NCBI RefSeq assembly: GCF_018603905.1
Contig: NZ_JAHFZZ010000008.1
Coordinates: forward strand, 186,001-250,000
DNA: 64,000 bases
Source: Nonomuraea sp. NEAU-A123
GTDB taxonomy: Bacteria; Actinomycetota; Actinomycetes; Streptosporangiales; Streptosporangiaceae
Reading direction: 5' to 3'
Shown here: one piece after another, positions 26,101 to 33,883 of the stretch
Layout: every line of letters starts with the position of its first letter
How positions within the stretch are numbered: position 1 is the first letter of the stretch
The notes under the pieces: model-generated
What the model was told of the DNA's origin: nothing
The model's input: the letters and a program-made list of their open reading frames with translations, nothing else
Database searches by the model: none
Made by a program: the position numbers and the translations under genes

Positions 26101-28386
26101 CTGGCGGTGCCAGGCGTGCGAGGTCTGCATCGCCAGCATGGCCGCCATCCAGGACCGGCCGTCGTCGGATATCGCCTCGAAGGCCGCAGCCGCCGCACCG
26201 AAGTCGCGGTCGAGCAGGAGCCGGGCGTAGCGCCCCGTGTCGGCCTCTTCCGGGTGGGTCTCCGGGATGCGGGCGAACGCGGCGCGAGCGCCGTCGAGGT
26301 CGTCGATCCGTACCCTGGTGAGTCCGAGCAGCCACGCGTTGCGCGGCGCCTGAACCGGGTCACCCTCGGCGACGAGCCGCTCATGCAGGCGGCACGCGGC
26401 CAGCAGATCGCCCTGGCGCTCGAACAGCCCGAGCAGCGCGCCCATCGCCTCAACCCGCAGCCCCCGATGGCCGGTCTCCATCGCGGCGGTGAACGCGGCC
26501 CGCGCCTCTACCAGGTCACGCTCCCGCGTACCCGCACCCGCACTCCCGGCCGGGCCCGCGCTCCCGCCCTCGCCCAGATCCTCGCCGGCGCGCTCGCAGA
26601 GCAGCTCACCCAGCGCGTACGCCACCCACGGCGCCAACCCGGCATGCCCGTCGGCGCGGGCCCGGCGCAGCAGCGCGGCCGCCTCCTCGGTCTGGTCCTG
26701 GTTCACCAGGACGTCCTTGAAGATGGTGGCCGTGTACGAGAGCGCGAGCGGATCACCGGAGTCGGCCGCCGCGCGGAACAGTTGGGCCGCGTCCGACAGG
26801 TCATACCCGATGGAGGCCAGCACCTGCGCGAACACCGCGGTGCCGATCGCGGCCGTCGCCGGGTTCGGGTGCTCCATGGCCTGGCGGTAGCGGACCAGGC
26901 CCTCTTCCCTGCCCAGGCGCTGGTGGTCGATGACCGCCCGCAGGACGGGATGCGGTTCGTCGCCCGATTCGCGGAGCAGGTGCAGGAAGAACTCGGCGCT
27001 GAAGCCCTGCAGCAGGTCGTCGCCCTCGGCGACGTACGACAGCAGTTCGTCGGCCTGCTCGCGGTCGCCCTCGCCCAGTTCCAGCTCGGCCAGCGTCATC
27101 ATGGCCCGGACCGACTGCGTGGCCGCGCCGGAGTCGATGGCCCGGCGCAGCAGCAGCCGCGCCCCGTCCAGGTCACCCGCCTGCAGGTGGCGCAGGGCCT
27201 CGTCGACGTCCAGGAGCGCCTGCTCCTCCACCGGGTCGGCGAGCGGCTGCTGCCGTACCGCGTGGTCGATCAGCAGCGCGGCCTTGAACGCCGTGTCGGG
27301 GTCGTTATGCTCGGCCGCGTCGAGTACGAGCGCCATGAGGCTCTCCCGCTCGTCCGGGTGCCGGTCGAGCAGCAGGCCGAGCAGCGTGAGGCAGATCGAC
27401 GACCACTCCGACTCCCCTGCCTCCAGTACGGCCCGCAGCGCCGCGAGCGCCTCGGCCACCTCCCCGGCCTCGGTGTGCAGCTGTGCCAGGCAGGCCTGGG
27501 CCTCGACGGCGTACTCGCGCTGGCCGCTGGCGATCACCCGGTGGAAGATCGCCTTCGTCGCCGCCACGTCGCCGAGCTGCGCGGTCACCTTGGCCTGCTC
27601 GATGAGCGCGGGCAGGCGCTCCTCGGGCCTGGGGTCCTCGGCGGCCGTGGCGTAGGAGGCCGCCGCTTCGGCGTACTCGCCGAGATCGACGAGGACCGCG
27701 CCGCGCAACCGGTGGGCCGTGGCCAGGTGGTCGGGGTGCCCCACGGCGATCGCGTGCTCGCACACCTCGCGGGCGGCCACGAAGTCCTGCTCATCGGCGT
27801 ACATCTGGAAGAGCCGGAACGCCGACAGCGACACCACCTCGGGATCGCCGCAGGTCAGCAACTGCCGGTAGTCGTCCTCGTCCTCCGCCAGCTCGTACAG
27901 GTCGCGGGCCGTACCGGGATCGTGGGGGGCGAAGTCGGGCAGCTCCAGCTGGGCGGCCAGCTCGGCCACGGCGGGACTGTCACACCGGCGCGCCCGCTCC
28001 AACGCCTCCGTCGCGCCCTGGGCGTCGCCCATCTCGGTCAGTACGAGGACCAGCGCCGTCTCGGCGAGCGCGGCCACCTCGAAGTCGGCGCCGTCGGAGG
28101 CGATCATCAGCACCCGGTAGGCGGCGGGCCATTCCCGCGCGGCGATCAGCATCATGCTCATGGCCATGGCCGACCGCTGCCCGAAGACCGGGTCGCCCGA
28201 CTGGATCACCGACCGGTGCGCGGCCTCGGCCCCGTCGAGGTCGCCCTGCTCCTCCAGCAGGCAGGCCAGCAGGTGCGACGCCTCGGGATCCCCGGTGGCC
28301 GCGTTCTCCCTGAACAGCACCGCCGCCACACCGAGGTCTCCCGTTTCCCAGTACCTCATCGCCGCGGCGAGCTGTTCTGACTCCAT
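23152..28386 (-). CDS. Giant tetratricopeptide-repeat protein (1,744 residues)
   Basis: Nearly the whole length is built from helical repeats of about 34-36 residues with the signature GD.xGA..A...A...GDP and closely related variants (for example EEQGDLDGAEAAH, RTGDLAGARAAFERA). No signal peptide, membrane helix or catalytic domain is visible, so it is probably a cytoplasmic scaffold. The start ATG 28386 is preferred because GGGGAG lies six bases upstream; an ATG 18 bp further up is possible. Two low-complexity inserts break the repeats: a Gly/Ala/Ser stretch near 26520-26580 and a His/Glu/Ala duplication near 24230-24290. A palindromic element is embedded at 25092-25130. Partners and role are unknown; it is divergent from a conserved small protein of unknown function. 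Confidence 0.88.
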   Translation of the reverse strand: MESEQLAAAMRYWETGDLGVAAVLFRENAATGDPEASHLLACLLEEQGDLDGAEAAHRSVIQSGDPVFGQRSAMAMSMMLIAAREWPAAYRVLMIASDGADFEVAALAETALVLVLTEMGDAQGATEALERARRCDSPAVAELAAQLELPDFAPHDPGTARDLYELAEDEDDYRQLLTCGDPEVVSLSAFRLFQMYADEQDFVAAREVCEHAIAVGHPDHLATAHRLRGAVLVDLGEYAEAAASYATAAEDPRPEERLPALIEQAKVTAQLGDVAATKAIFHRVIASGQREYAVEAQACLAQLHTEAGEVAEALAALRAVLEAGESEWSSICLTLLGLLLDRHPDERESLMALVLDAAEHNDPDTAFKAALLIDHAVRQQPLADPVEEQALLDVDEALRHLQAGDLDGARLLLRRAIDSGAATQSVRAMMTLAELELGEGDREQADELLSYVAEGDDLLQGFSAEFFLHLLRESGDEPHPVLRAVIDHQRLGREEGLVRYRQAMEHPNPATAAIGTAVFAQVLASIGYDLSDAAQLFRAAADSGDPLALSYTATIFKDVLVNQDQTEEAAALLRRARADGHAGLAPWVAYALGELLCERAGEDLGEGGSAGPAGSAGAGTRERDLVEARAAFTAAMETGHRGLRVEAMGALLGLFERQGDLLAACRLHERLVAEGDPVQAPRNAWLLGLTRVRIDDLDGARAAFARIPETHPEEADTGRYARLLLDRDFGAAAAAFEAISDDGRSWMAAMLAMQTSHAWHRQGETAAADGALSLVLDVGDPDFRQEAACYLGALRHDTGDPHGAITAWQQASTGPDERLATIAHRDLARTWHTLGDLDAAAQAYRKVLAGYGKAAKAEVGQGMAAGAEKAHAVGAYREAVVEAHVVEAALRLGEILIATGATDEAREVLRVAFGDAAAPYLARLLRDAGDLEGALAAAEIAVGIAPGADAACLLGGLLARTGDLAGARAAFERAVAADPGSAGATLVEAGRCLEEAGDQDGARSAYQRAAVQDVDRQAAASARVRLGTASPEERPWVLAAEGDRQGALAALTELTGSAPMARLLLALDAGEPAEVRRLLAGSPTARKPDASAAEASGFPTDEAFAETLEMAGMTRDDAFARALYLLVIEVGGPRWAALARLGLGADLARDGQYSQAELCLLPATESDDAEIVLMAWRDVSAVRRRCGDLDGAVEALRAAMPSTAVELAGVLEEGGDLAGAGDVLDRGAAAGDLASLRHLLVNLFQRREYAAVAAEAELAVGTGDPETVAMGYWVWGDACKATDDLAGAVAMYRKGIDTGHPSAGMRVDLADALHALGDTVAAAGEARLAIESGDADAVARGGLQLGCWLHEDGDPLGAAEAFAAAAGTGAELAHEQTRESAHEPIRELAQAALNNLSTLAYQAYERGEHALAVQVLSHLGPHAGTKARELAELCDDPDAVHLYYELVGSDAFTELGVAERLAELGETARARAVYERLNEHEDPDVRFVAGGRLLALLDAENDVAAFYNLAERQAGDADSPVRSVFGSLLGMLQGRQGDTEASLRTLREAAAGGEPTALSVLAQALVGTGEVAEGREVYRRVLSAGDAELAARAMVALGHSYHDEDEDEARRWYVRAVEFGTGHVTALGAMHLGALAKRERDFPEALGWYQRVIDSGDTESGMAAAHLGELCYWLNDRDGAVRYYELTLGLTEQPDLVAEAAFRLGEIRYAHGDLTVARRMLRLAARTDDSTFAADAEQLLAKLG
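25092..25130. repeat. REP-like palindrome inside the TPR gene
   Basis: Arms at 25092-25105 (GGAACCCGGACGCC) and 25117-25130 (GGCGTCGGGTTTCC) are near-perfect inverted copies around an 11-base loop. In the protein it encodes a non-TPR linker reading KPDASAAEASGFP. Such stem-loops normally sit between genes, so this may be a palindromic mobile unit inserted in frame. Confidence 0.5.
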
Positions 28387-28509
28387 GCCGTACTCCCCAG
28401 TCATCTAATAATGTGAAAAAGCTACATGTGTAGTCGCCTGGTTACCGCACATTCCCCGGATCTTCGGACCTGGGGCCATCACCGCTCGGAGCGCCGTAGC
28501 GTAGGCCCC

Positions 28510-29055
28510 ATGGCTAGAGCGTTCTGGATCGACCAGGAGTTCGACAGGGATCGTGACGGGCGCTACGCCGTACACGTGCGCAAGAACCTCGAAGAGTTCG
28601 AGTGGGGGGACATCGCGCCGGTCAGGTTCGCCTGCGCGGCCTGGCGGCTGGCCACGCCGCCGTCGCTGAACCCCGGCTACGTGCGCTGGGACCGCCGCAT
28701 CCTGGAGGCGACCTGCGACCGCAACACGTGGGACGGCACGCTCAACGCGCGGATCCGGCTGGTCTCGCCGCTGCCTGAGGAGCTCACCCGCTCGCGGGCC
28801 TGGTGGCGCGACCGCGGCTGGCTGGGCTGGCAGGAGACGTTCGGCCAGTACGTCGAGCCGACGCAGCAGGACCTGGCCAGGATCCCGTTCCTGCGGGCGA
28901 CGCTGCTGGTCGAGGTGCCGGTGCCGCTCGACGACCTGCCGCCGGAGCCCGAGGGCCCGCACGACCAGGTCGAGCAGAGCGCGGAACGGGTCCTGGTGGT
29001 GCTGGTGCGCGAGCTGAACCAGCTCGTCGCGCCCATCCTCGACCAGCTCGGTTAG
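28510..29055 (+). CDS. Conserved hypothetical protein (181 residues)
   Basis: A soluble 181-residue protein beginning MARAFWIDQEFDRDRDGRY, rich in Trp, Arg and Asp, with no signal peptide, membrane helix or motif I recognise. The C-terminal 40 residues are predicted helical. The ATG at 28510 is chosen because the sequence before it does not look like protein; the ribosome-binding site is weak. It is divergent from the giant TPR gene (123 bp between starts) and followed by a lipoprotein gene 37 bp downstream. No function can be assigned. Confidence 0.75.
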   Translation: MARAFWIDQEFDRDRDGRYAVHVRKNLEEFEWGDIAPVRFACAAWRLATPPSLNPGYVRWDRRILEATCDRNTWDGTLNARIRLVSPLPEELTRSRAWWRDRGWLGWQETFGQYVEPTQQDLARIPFLRATLLVEVPVPLDDLPPEPEGPHDQVEQSAERVLVVLVRELNQLVAPILDQLG

Positions 29056-29092
29056 GAGCATGATCGACACATAAATGGGTAGCGGGGGGCGC

Positions 29093-29470
29093 ATGAGGAT
29101 GCTGCTCGTCGTGCTGTCGGTGACGCTGGTCGCCGGGTGCGCCGTGGACACGACCCTCCCGGCCCGTACGGCCGAGCGCTTCCACGCCGACCTCGCCGCG
29201 CACCAGGAGGACGCCGCCTGCGCACTGCTCGCCAAGCGGACCGCGGAGAAGCTGCTCGACCCCGGCCAGACGTGCGCCGAGGCGCTGCGCGACCTGAAGC
29301 TGGGCACCGCCGGGCCGGTCACCGCGGTGCGGGTCTGGGGCGACGACGCCCAGGTACAACTGTCGGGCGACACCCTCTTCCTGCACCGCTACAGCGGCGG
29401 GTGGCGGGTCACGGCCGCGAGCTGCCGTCCGCACGGCGACCGCCCCTACGACTGCGAGGTGGAGAACTGA
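29093..29470 (+). CDS. Small lipoprotein
   Basis: The product has 125 residues: signal peptide MRMLLVVLSVTLVAGC with the lipobox LVAGC, then a 105-residue domain resembling small actinobacterial lipoproteins (ERFHADLAAHQEDAACALLA ... GGWRVTAASCRP). Four further Cys may form disulphides. The start could also be the ATG at 29075; 29093 was chosen since it gives a normal signal peptide. Its stop shares a base with the start of a 27-codon membrane-peptide gene, which itself overlaps the DUF6766 gene, so the three form a coupled envelope operon. Confidence 0.8.
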   Translation: MRMLLVVLSVTLVAGCAVDTTLPARTAERFHADLAAHQEDAACALLAKRTAEKLLDPGQTCAEALRDLKLGTAGPVTAVRVWGDDAQVQLSGDTLFLHRYSGGWRVTAASCRPHGDRPYDCEVEN

Positions 29471-29553
29471 TGCGGGTGATGTTCGTGATCACCCTCGTCG
29501 TCATCGCGACGGGGCTGATATGTGTCTTCGCGACGGGCCTGGCCCACCTATGA
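29470..29553 (+). CDS. 27-residue single-helix membrane peptide
   Basis: The ORF encodes MRVMFVITLVVIATGLICVF followed by ATGLAHL, essentially a single membrane-spanning helix. It begins in a TGATG overlap with the lipoprotein stop and ends in an ATGA overlap with the DUF6766 start, a double coupling that is hard to explain unless it is translated. It may be a small subunit of the DUF6766 membrane protein. No homologue is recognised. Confidence 0.6.
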   Translation: MRVMFVITLVVIATGLICVFATGLAHL

Positions 29554-30221
29554 AGAAGATCAAGGAGAACGGGCTGTCGCTGACGTTCCTGGTGCTGTTC
29601 CTGCTGGCGCTGGGCGGGCAGGCCCTCGCGGGGCTGGCCCTGTTCAACGACCAGCAGTTGGTCGACGGCGGGGAGCCGGTCTCGTTCGTCAAGTACGTGG
29701 CCTCCTCCGACTTCGCCGTGGACGTGGCCGAGAACTGGCAGTCCGAATACCTGCAGTTCTTCCTCTACATCATGCTGACGGTCTGGCTGGTGCAGAAGGG
29801 TTCGCCGGAGTCCAAGAAGGTCGACGAGGCCGGCCCCGGGTCGGACGAGAAGCAGCTCGTCGGCCGCTACGCGCGATCCGACTCCCCCGCCTGGGCGAAG
29901 GCCGGCGGGATTCGGCGCTCGCTGTACAGCAACTCGCTCGGGCTGGTGATGGGGACCGTCTTCGTGCTGTCGTGGCTGGCGCAGTCGGTGGCCGGGGTGG
30001 CGTCGTACAACTCCCAGCGGCTGCTCGACCTGCGGGATCCGGTCTCGTGGGGCACCTACGCCACCTCGCCGGACTTCTGGAACCGGACCCTGCAGAACTG
30101 GCAGTCGGAGCTGCTCGCCGTCCTGTCGATGGTGGCGCTGTCGATCTACCTGCGGCAGCGCGGGTCGCCGGAGTCGAAGCCGGTGGGCGCGCCGCACACC
30201 TTGACCGGGGTCGAGAACTGA
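29550..30221 (+). CDS. DUF6766 family membrane protein
   Basis: A 223-residue inner-membrane protein starting MKKIKENGLSLTFLVLFLLA. It is made of two similar halves, each with the pattern 'NSL/NGL - membrane helix - W(Q)SE - membrane helix - RGSPESK/KGSPESK' (residues about 1-90 and 125-212), giving four helices in all. That internal duplication is characteristic of DUF6766. Function unknown. The 3' end overlaps the convergent PLP-enzyme gene by 76 bp. Confidence 0.82.
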   Translation: MKKIKENGLSLTFLVLFLLALGGQALAGLALFNDQQLVDGGEPVSFVKYVASSDFAVDVAENWQSEYLQFFLYIMLTVWLVQKGSPESKKVDEAGPGSDEKQLVGRYARSDSPAWAKAGGIRRSLYSNSLGLVMGTVFVLSWLAQSVAGVASYNSQRLLDLRDPVSWGTYATSPDFWNRTLQNWQSELLAVLSMVALSIYLRQRGSPESKPVGAPHTLTGVEN

Positions 30222-31015
30222 CCGGTCGCCGGGCTCCAGGGCTCGCCGGTGACGACGGCGACGATGCGGGTGCCCGGCTGGAAGGCGCCCTGTCGTACGA
30301 GGTCGAAGACGCCGTAGAGCATCTTCCCGACGTACACCCCCTCGACCCGATATTTCGCGACGAAGTCGTCGAGAACCGGGGTCGAGCGGGCGTAGCCCCC
30401 GAAGTGGTAGTCCAGGTTGACCGACCAGTTGGACCACACGCGCCCGTAAGCCTCGCGCTGCAGGCGCGCGACCTCGCCGTCGAGGAACCCGGCCCCCTTC
30501 AGCACCGCGAACCCGATCGCCCGCCGCCCCTCCGGCAACCCGGCCGCGATCCCGGCCAGAGTGCCGCCCGTGCCGACCGCGCAGCAGATCACGTCGTAGT
30601 CGCCACCGATCTCGCCGGGCAGCTCGGCGCACCCGCGCACGGCCGCCGCGTTGCTGCCGCCCTCGGGCAGGATCGCCACGTCGCCCCACCGCTCGCGTAG
30701 CGCGGCCTGGACCTCTGGCGTGTGCTTGAGCCGGTATGTCCCCCGGTCGAGGTACGTGAGCCGCATGCCGCAGGACGCCGCGTACGCCAGCGACGAATTG
30801 AGCGGCAACCGCTCCTCGCCGCGGATCACCCCGATCGTCTCGAACCCATCCCGCCGCCCGGCCGCCGCCACAGCCCTGATGTGGCCGGAGTAGGCGCCGC
30901 CGAACGTGAGCACGCGCGGGTGGCCCAGGTTGTACTTGAGCTTGCGCGCCTTGTTGTCGTCGCGGACGAGGAAGACCCGGACGGAGGCGAGCGCCGGATC
31001 CACCAGCTCCTCCAT
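30146..31015 (-). CDS. PLP-dependent ACC deaminase/D-cysteine desulfhydrase-like enzyme
   Basis: A 289-residue fold-type II PLP enzyme. The cofactor Lys lies in DNKARKLKYNL; the family motifs RVLTFGGAYSGHIRAVA and LPEGGSNAAAVRGC, and the phosphate-binding CCAVGTGGTLAGIAAG, are intact. Members deaminate 1-aminocyclopropane-1-carboxylate or desulfhydrate D-cysteine; ACC versus D-Cys cannot be settled from the sequence. Two oddities: the usual 'RDD-x8-GNK' spacing is shortened, as if about eight residues were lost near the active-site Lys; and the C-terminal 25 residues run into the convergent DUF6766 gene, replacing the usual HTGG-type ending. Confidence 0.8.
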   Translation of the reverse strand: MEELVDPALASVRVFLVRDDNKARKLKYNLGHPRVLTFGGAYSGHIRAVAAAGRRDGFETIGVIRGEERLPLNSSLAYAASCGMRLTYLDRGTYRLKHTPEVQAALRERWGDVAILPEGGSNAAAVRGCAELPGEIGGDYDVICCAVGTGGTLAGIAAGLPEGRRAIGFAVLKGAGFLDGEVARLQREAYGRVWSNWSVNLDYHFGGYARSTPVLDDFVAKYRVEGVYVGKMLYGVFDLVRQGAFQPGTRIVAVVTGEPWSPATGQFSTPVKVCGAPTGFDSGDPRCRR

Positions 31016-31058
31016 GGCGCTAGTCTACGGTCGGAGCTTTGTTGAGGAGTGTTGGATT

Positions 31059-32171
31059 ATGCGCGTTATCGATGCTTTCCGTGCCGCTTTCGGTGCCGAC
31101 CCGCGTACCGTCTGGCACGCGCCCGGCCGGGTCAACCTGATCGGCGAGCACACCGACTACAACGACGGCTTCGTCCTGCCCTTCGCGGTGCCGTGGGGCG
31201 TCACGGCGGCGGTCAGCCCGCGTGACGACGGCACGATCCGGCTGCTGTCCCTGCAGTCGCCCGGCGACCCGGTGGTCATCTCCAGCCACGAGGAGTCGCG
31301 CGGCTGGACTCGCTACGTGGTCGGCGTCCTGGCCATGCTGGGCGACCGGGTACGCGGCGCCGACATCGCCATCGACGGCGACATACCCCCGGGCGCCGGG
31401 CTCAGTTCGAGCGCCGCGCTGGAGGTGGCCGTCGCCTCGGCCCTCGACGACCTGTACGACCTGGGCATGACGCCCATGGAGCTCGCCCTGCTCAGCCAGC
31501 GGGCGGAGAACGACTTCGTCGGCATGCCGTGCGGCATCATGGACCAGGCCGCGTCCGCGCTGAGCGCCGAAGGACACGCGCTGTTCCTCGACTGCCGCTC
31601 GCTCGGCTCCCGCAACATCCCGCTCGACCTGGCCGCGCACGGGCTGACCATCCTCATCATCGACACGCGGGTGCACCACGAGCACGCGGGCGGCGAGTAC
31701 GCCAAGCGCCGCGCGGAGTGCGAGTCGGCGGCCCGCAAGCTGGGCGTCCCGGCACTGCGCGACGTCACGGACCTGGCCGGCGCCCTCGAACTGCTCCAGG
31801 GCGACGAGCGCAAGCGCACGATGCACATCGTCACCGAGAACCACCGCGTCGAGGCGCTCGTCGGCCTGCTGCGGGCGGGGGCGATCACGGAGATCGGGGC
31901 ACTGCTGAACGCGTCCCACCTGTCGCTGCGCGACCAGTACGAGGTGTCGTCGCCGGAGCTGGACCTGGCCGTGGAGGCGTCCCTGCGCGGCGGCGCCCGG
32001 GGCGCCCGCATGACGGGGGGCGGCTTCGGCGGCTCGGCGATCGCGCTGGTGGCCGACGAGCGCCTGGAGTCGGTGAAGGAGTCAGTGAGCGCCGCCTACG
32101 CCGAACGCGGCTGGCAATCCCCCCGCTTCCTCCCCGCCACCCCCTCCGCAGGTGCTCGCCGTATTTCTTGA
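31059..32171 (+). CDS. galK: Galactokinase
   Basis: A 370-residue GHMP kinase catalysing ATP + galactose to galactose-1-phosphate, the first step of the Leloir pathway. The galactokinase signature GRVNLIGEHTDYNDGFVLP, the ATP-binding PPGAGLSSSAALEVA and the C-terminal MTGGGFGGSAIAL are all present. The length is normal. Start ATG 31059 has GAGGAG nine bases upstream. No galE or galT is adjacent, so it is a solitary galK. It is divergent from the PLP-enzyme gene. Confidence 0.96.
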   Translation: MRVIDAFRAAFGADPRTVWHAPGRVNLIGEHTDYNDGFVLPFAVPWGVTAAVSPRDDGTIRLLSLQSPGDPVVISSHEESRGWTRYVVGVLAMLGDRVRGADIAIDGDIPPGAGLSSSAALEVAVASALDDLYDLGMTPMELALLSQRAENDFVGMPCGIMDQAASALSAEGHALFLDCRSLGSRNIPLDLAAHGLTILIIDTRVHHEHAGGEYAKRRAECESAARKLGVPALRDVTDLAGALELLQGDERKRTMHIVTENHRVEALVGLLRAGAITEIGALLNASHLSLRDQYEVSSPELDLAVEASLRGGARGARMTGGGFGGSAIALVADERLESVKESVSAAYAERGWQSPRFLPATPSAGARRIS

Positions 32172-32207
32172 CTTCTGTTACGGGCAGCATTCTCTGTTAC
32201 GGCCAGC

Positions 32208-32228
32208 CCGGTGGGCCCCACCCACCGG
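32208..32228. terminator. Hairpin between convergent galK and crotonase genes
   Basis: A perfect 8-bp stem (CCGGTGGG/CCCACCGG) around CCCCA stands 36 bp after the galK stop. No T-run follows, as is common in this group. The remaining 100 bases to the crotonase stop contain no other gene. Confidence 0.45.
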
Positions 32229-32329
32229 CCGTGGCCGGGGCCTGTCCAGGGGAACGCTCCTCCGGTTCACCGGCTTGCCGCCGTTACGTGCGCACCGGCA
32301 CCGTCTGGGTGGTCTTCGGGGCGCCCTGA

Positions 32330-33103
32330 CTAGAGGGGTGGGAAGTTCGGTCGGCGGCGTTCCAGGAAGCTGGCGACGCCCTCGGCGAAGTCCGGGCGGT
32401 TGAAGGAGGCGAGCATCTCCTGGGTCGCCGTCTTGGCCGATTCTTCCAAAGTGACGTTCCAGTCGTTCCAGACCTGGCGCTTGATGATGGCCATGGAGGC
32501 CGGGGAGCTGTGGATCGCGAGTTCCCTGGCGTACTCCTGGGCCGTGGCGAGCAGCGTGTCTCCTGGGACCGAGCGGTTCGCCAGGCCGAGTTCGTATGCT
32601 TCCGCGCCGGTGAAGACCCTGCCCGACAGCAGGATGTCCATGGCTCGCTGCTGGCCCATGAGGCGAGGGAGGATCCAGGACAGGCCGTACTCCGCGATCA
32701 GGCCGCGGCGGGGGAAGGCCGTGGTCCATTTGGCGTCCTCGGCCGTGAAGATCAGGTCGCAGGCCAGCGCGTGGACCACGCCCAGACCGGCGCAGGCGCC
32801 GTTGACGGCGGCGATGATCGGCTTGGCGATGGTCGTGGGGAAGGTGTTGGGGCGCGGATCCGGGGTCTCGTTGTAGGAGCCGGTCTGGAGGGCGCTGAGC
32901 GTCTGGAAGTCGGCGCCCGAACAGAAGCCCTTTCCCGCGCCGGTCACTACGATGGCCCGCACGTTCGGGTCTTCCTCGGCCTCCTGGAGGAGGTCGAAGT
33001 AGCGCCGGCCCATCGCGTCCGTCCAGGCGTTGAGCCTGTCGGGGCGGTTGAAGGTCAGTGTGAGCACGCCTTGATCGGCCGAGGAGAGAACGAGTTCCGC
33101 CAT
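32330..33103 (-). CDS. Enoyl-CoA hydratase/isomerase (crotonase) family protein
   Basis: A 257-residue crotonase: the oxyanion-hole segments CSGADF and NGACAGLGVVHALACDLIF are present, and Glu in RRGLIAEYG occupies the second catalytic position. These enzymes hydrate or isomerise enoyl-CoA thioesters during fatty-acid or aromatic-acid breakdown. Start ATG 33103 is taken because the protein aligns from MAELVLSS; the ribosome-binding site is weak. No other beta-oxidation gene is adjacent, so the substrate is open. Confidence 0.92.
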   Translation of the reverse strand: MAELVLSSADQGVLTLTFNRPDRLNAWTDAMGRRYFDLLQEAEEDPNVRAIVVTGAGKGFCSGADFQTLSALQTGSYNETPDPRPNTFPTTIAKPIIAAVNGACAGLGVVHALACDLIFTAEDAKWTTAFPRRGLIAEYGLSWILPRLMGQQRAMDILLSGRVFTGAEAYELGLANRSVPGDTLLATAQEYARELAIHSSPASMAIIKRQVWNDWNVTLEESAKTATQEMLASFNRPDFAEGVASFLERRRPNFPPL

Positions 33104-33156
33104 AAGGCCAACAGAATCATATTCTGTTGTCAGAACGCAAGCAGGCCGCGGGCGGT

Positions 33157-33807
33157 TCACTGTTGCGAGAGCCGGCGGAGATGGTGGCCGAGGAGGTAGT
33201 GGGCCGGGATGAGCGTGAGCCAGAACCACATGGCGGCTTTCGTGTTGACGAAGGCCAAGGGAATGGAGAGGCCGAAGATCAGCACGCTGGAGGCGAGCTG
33301 TGCGGTGAAGCGGCGCCGGGCCGCGGCGGCGGATGAGGTGGGCGAGGGATGCACTTGGCGTTGCGTGAGCAGCAGCAGGGTTACGTGCACCGCGTGGATC
33401 GCGGCCATGGCACCCGCGTAGAGGGCGACGGCTTCGGGCTGAGAGGCGTACTCGGCCAGGAGCGCGGTGGGGAAGGGCAGCAGGGCGACCAGGCCGAGGC
33501 CGAGGAGGATCAGGCGGGTGACCACGGCCGTCTCGGTGGGCAGCGCGGTGAGGATGCGGCGATGGTCCCGCCAGAATCCGGAGATGAGGGCGAAGCTGAG
33601 GGCGAAGCTGAGGGCGAAGGCGCCGAGGTTGGGCAGCGCGTCGCCCAGGGCCTTGTGGAATGCGGCGTCTTCCAGATGTGCGGGGATCGCCACGTTGATG
33701 ACGAGCAGGGTCATCGCGATGGCGTAGATGCCGTCAGACAGAACGAGCAGGCGTGCCGCGCCCGGGTCGTTCTCGTGTGGGTGCTTCCCTGCCACTGGCT
33801 CTGTCAT
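33157..33807 (-). CDS. TMEM175-family membrane protein (putative K+ channel)
   Basis: The 216-residue protein has about six membrane helices and begins its first helix with LSDGIYAIAMTLLVINV, the FSDGxxAIxxTLL motif that lines the pore of bacterial TMEM175 potassium channels (here Leu replaces Phe). The start ATG 33807 places that motif at residue 24; the ribosome-binding site is poor. It is divergent from the secreted M28 peptidase. A role in potassium leak or membrane-potential control is inferred from family. Confidence 0.82.
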   Translation of the reverse strand: MTEPVAGKHPHENDPGAARLLVLSDGIYAIAMTLLVINVAIPAHLEDAAFHKALGDALPNLGAFALSFALSFALISGFWRDHRRILTALPTETAVVTRLILLGLGLVALLPFPTALLAEYASQPEAVALYAGAMAAIHAVHVTLLLLTQRQVHPSPTSSAAAARRRFTAQLASSVLIFGLSIPLAFVNTKAAMWFWLTLIPAHYLLGHHLRRLSQQ

Positions 33808-33883
33808 GTCGCCGACAGTAGGCGACGTGCCCGTACCGCCGTACAGTGAGGGCGCCCTGTCACTTCCCGTCAGGAGACGTGTC

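Noticed and set aside
23173-28380. Long open frame of about 1,735 codons on the plus strand, antisense to the TPR gene
   Set aside because: It is Arg/Gly/Val/His-rich without domains and is explained by third-position GC bias; the minus strand has clear TPR repeats.
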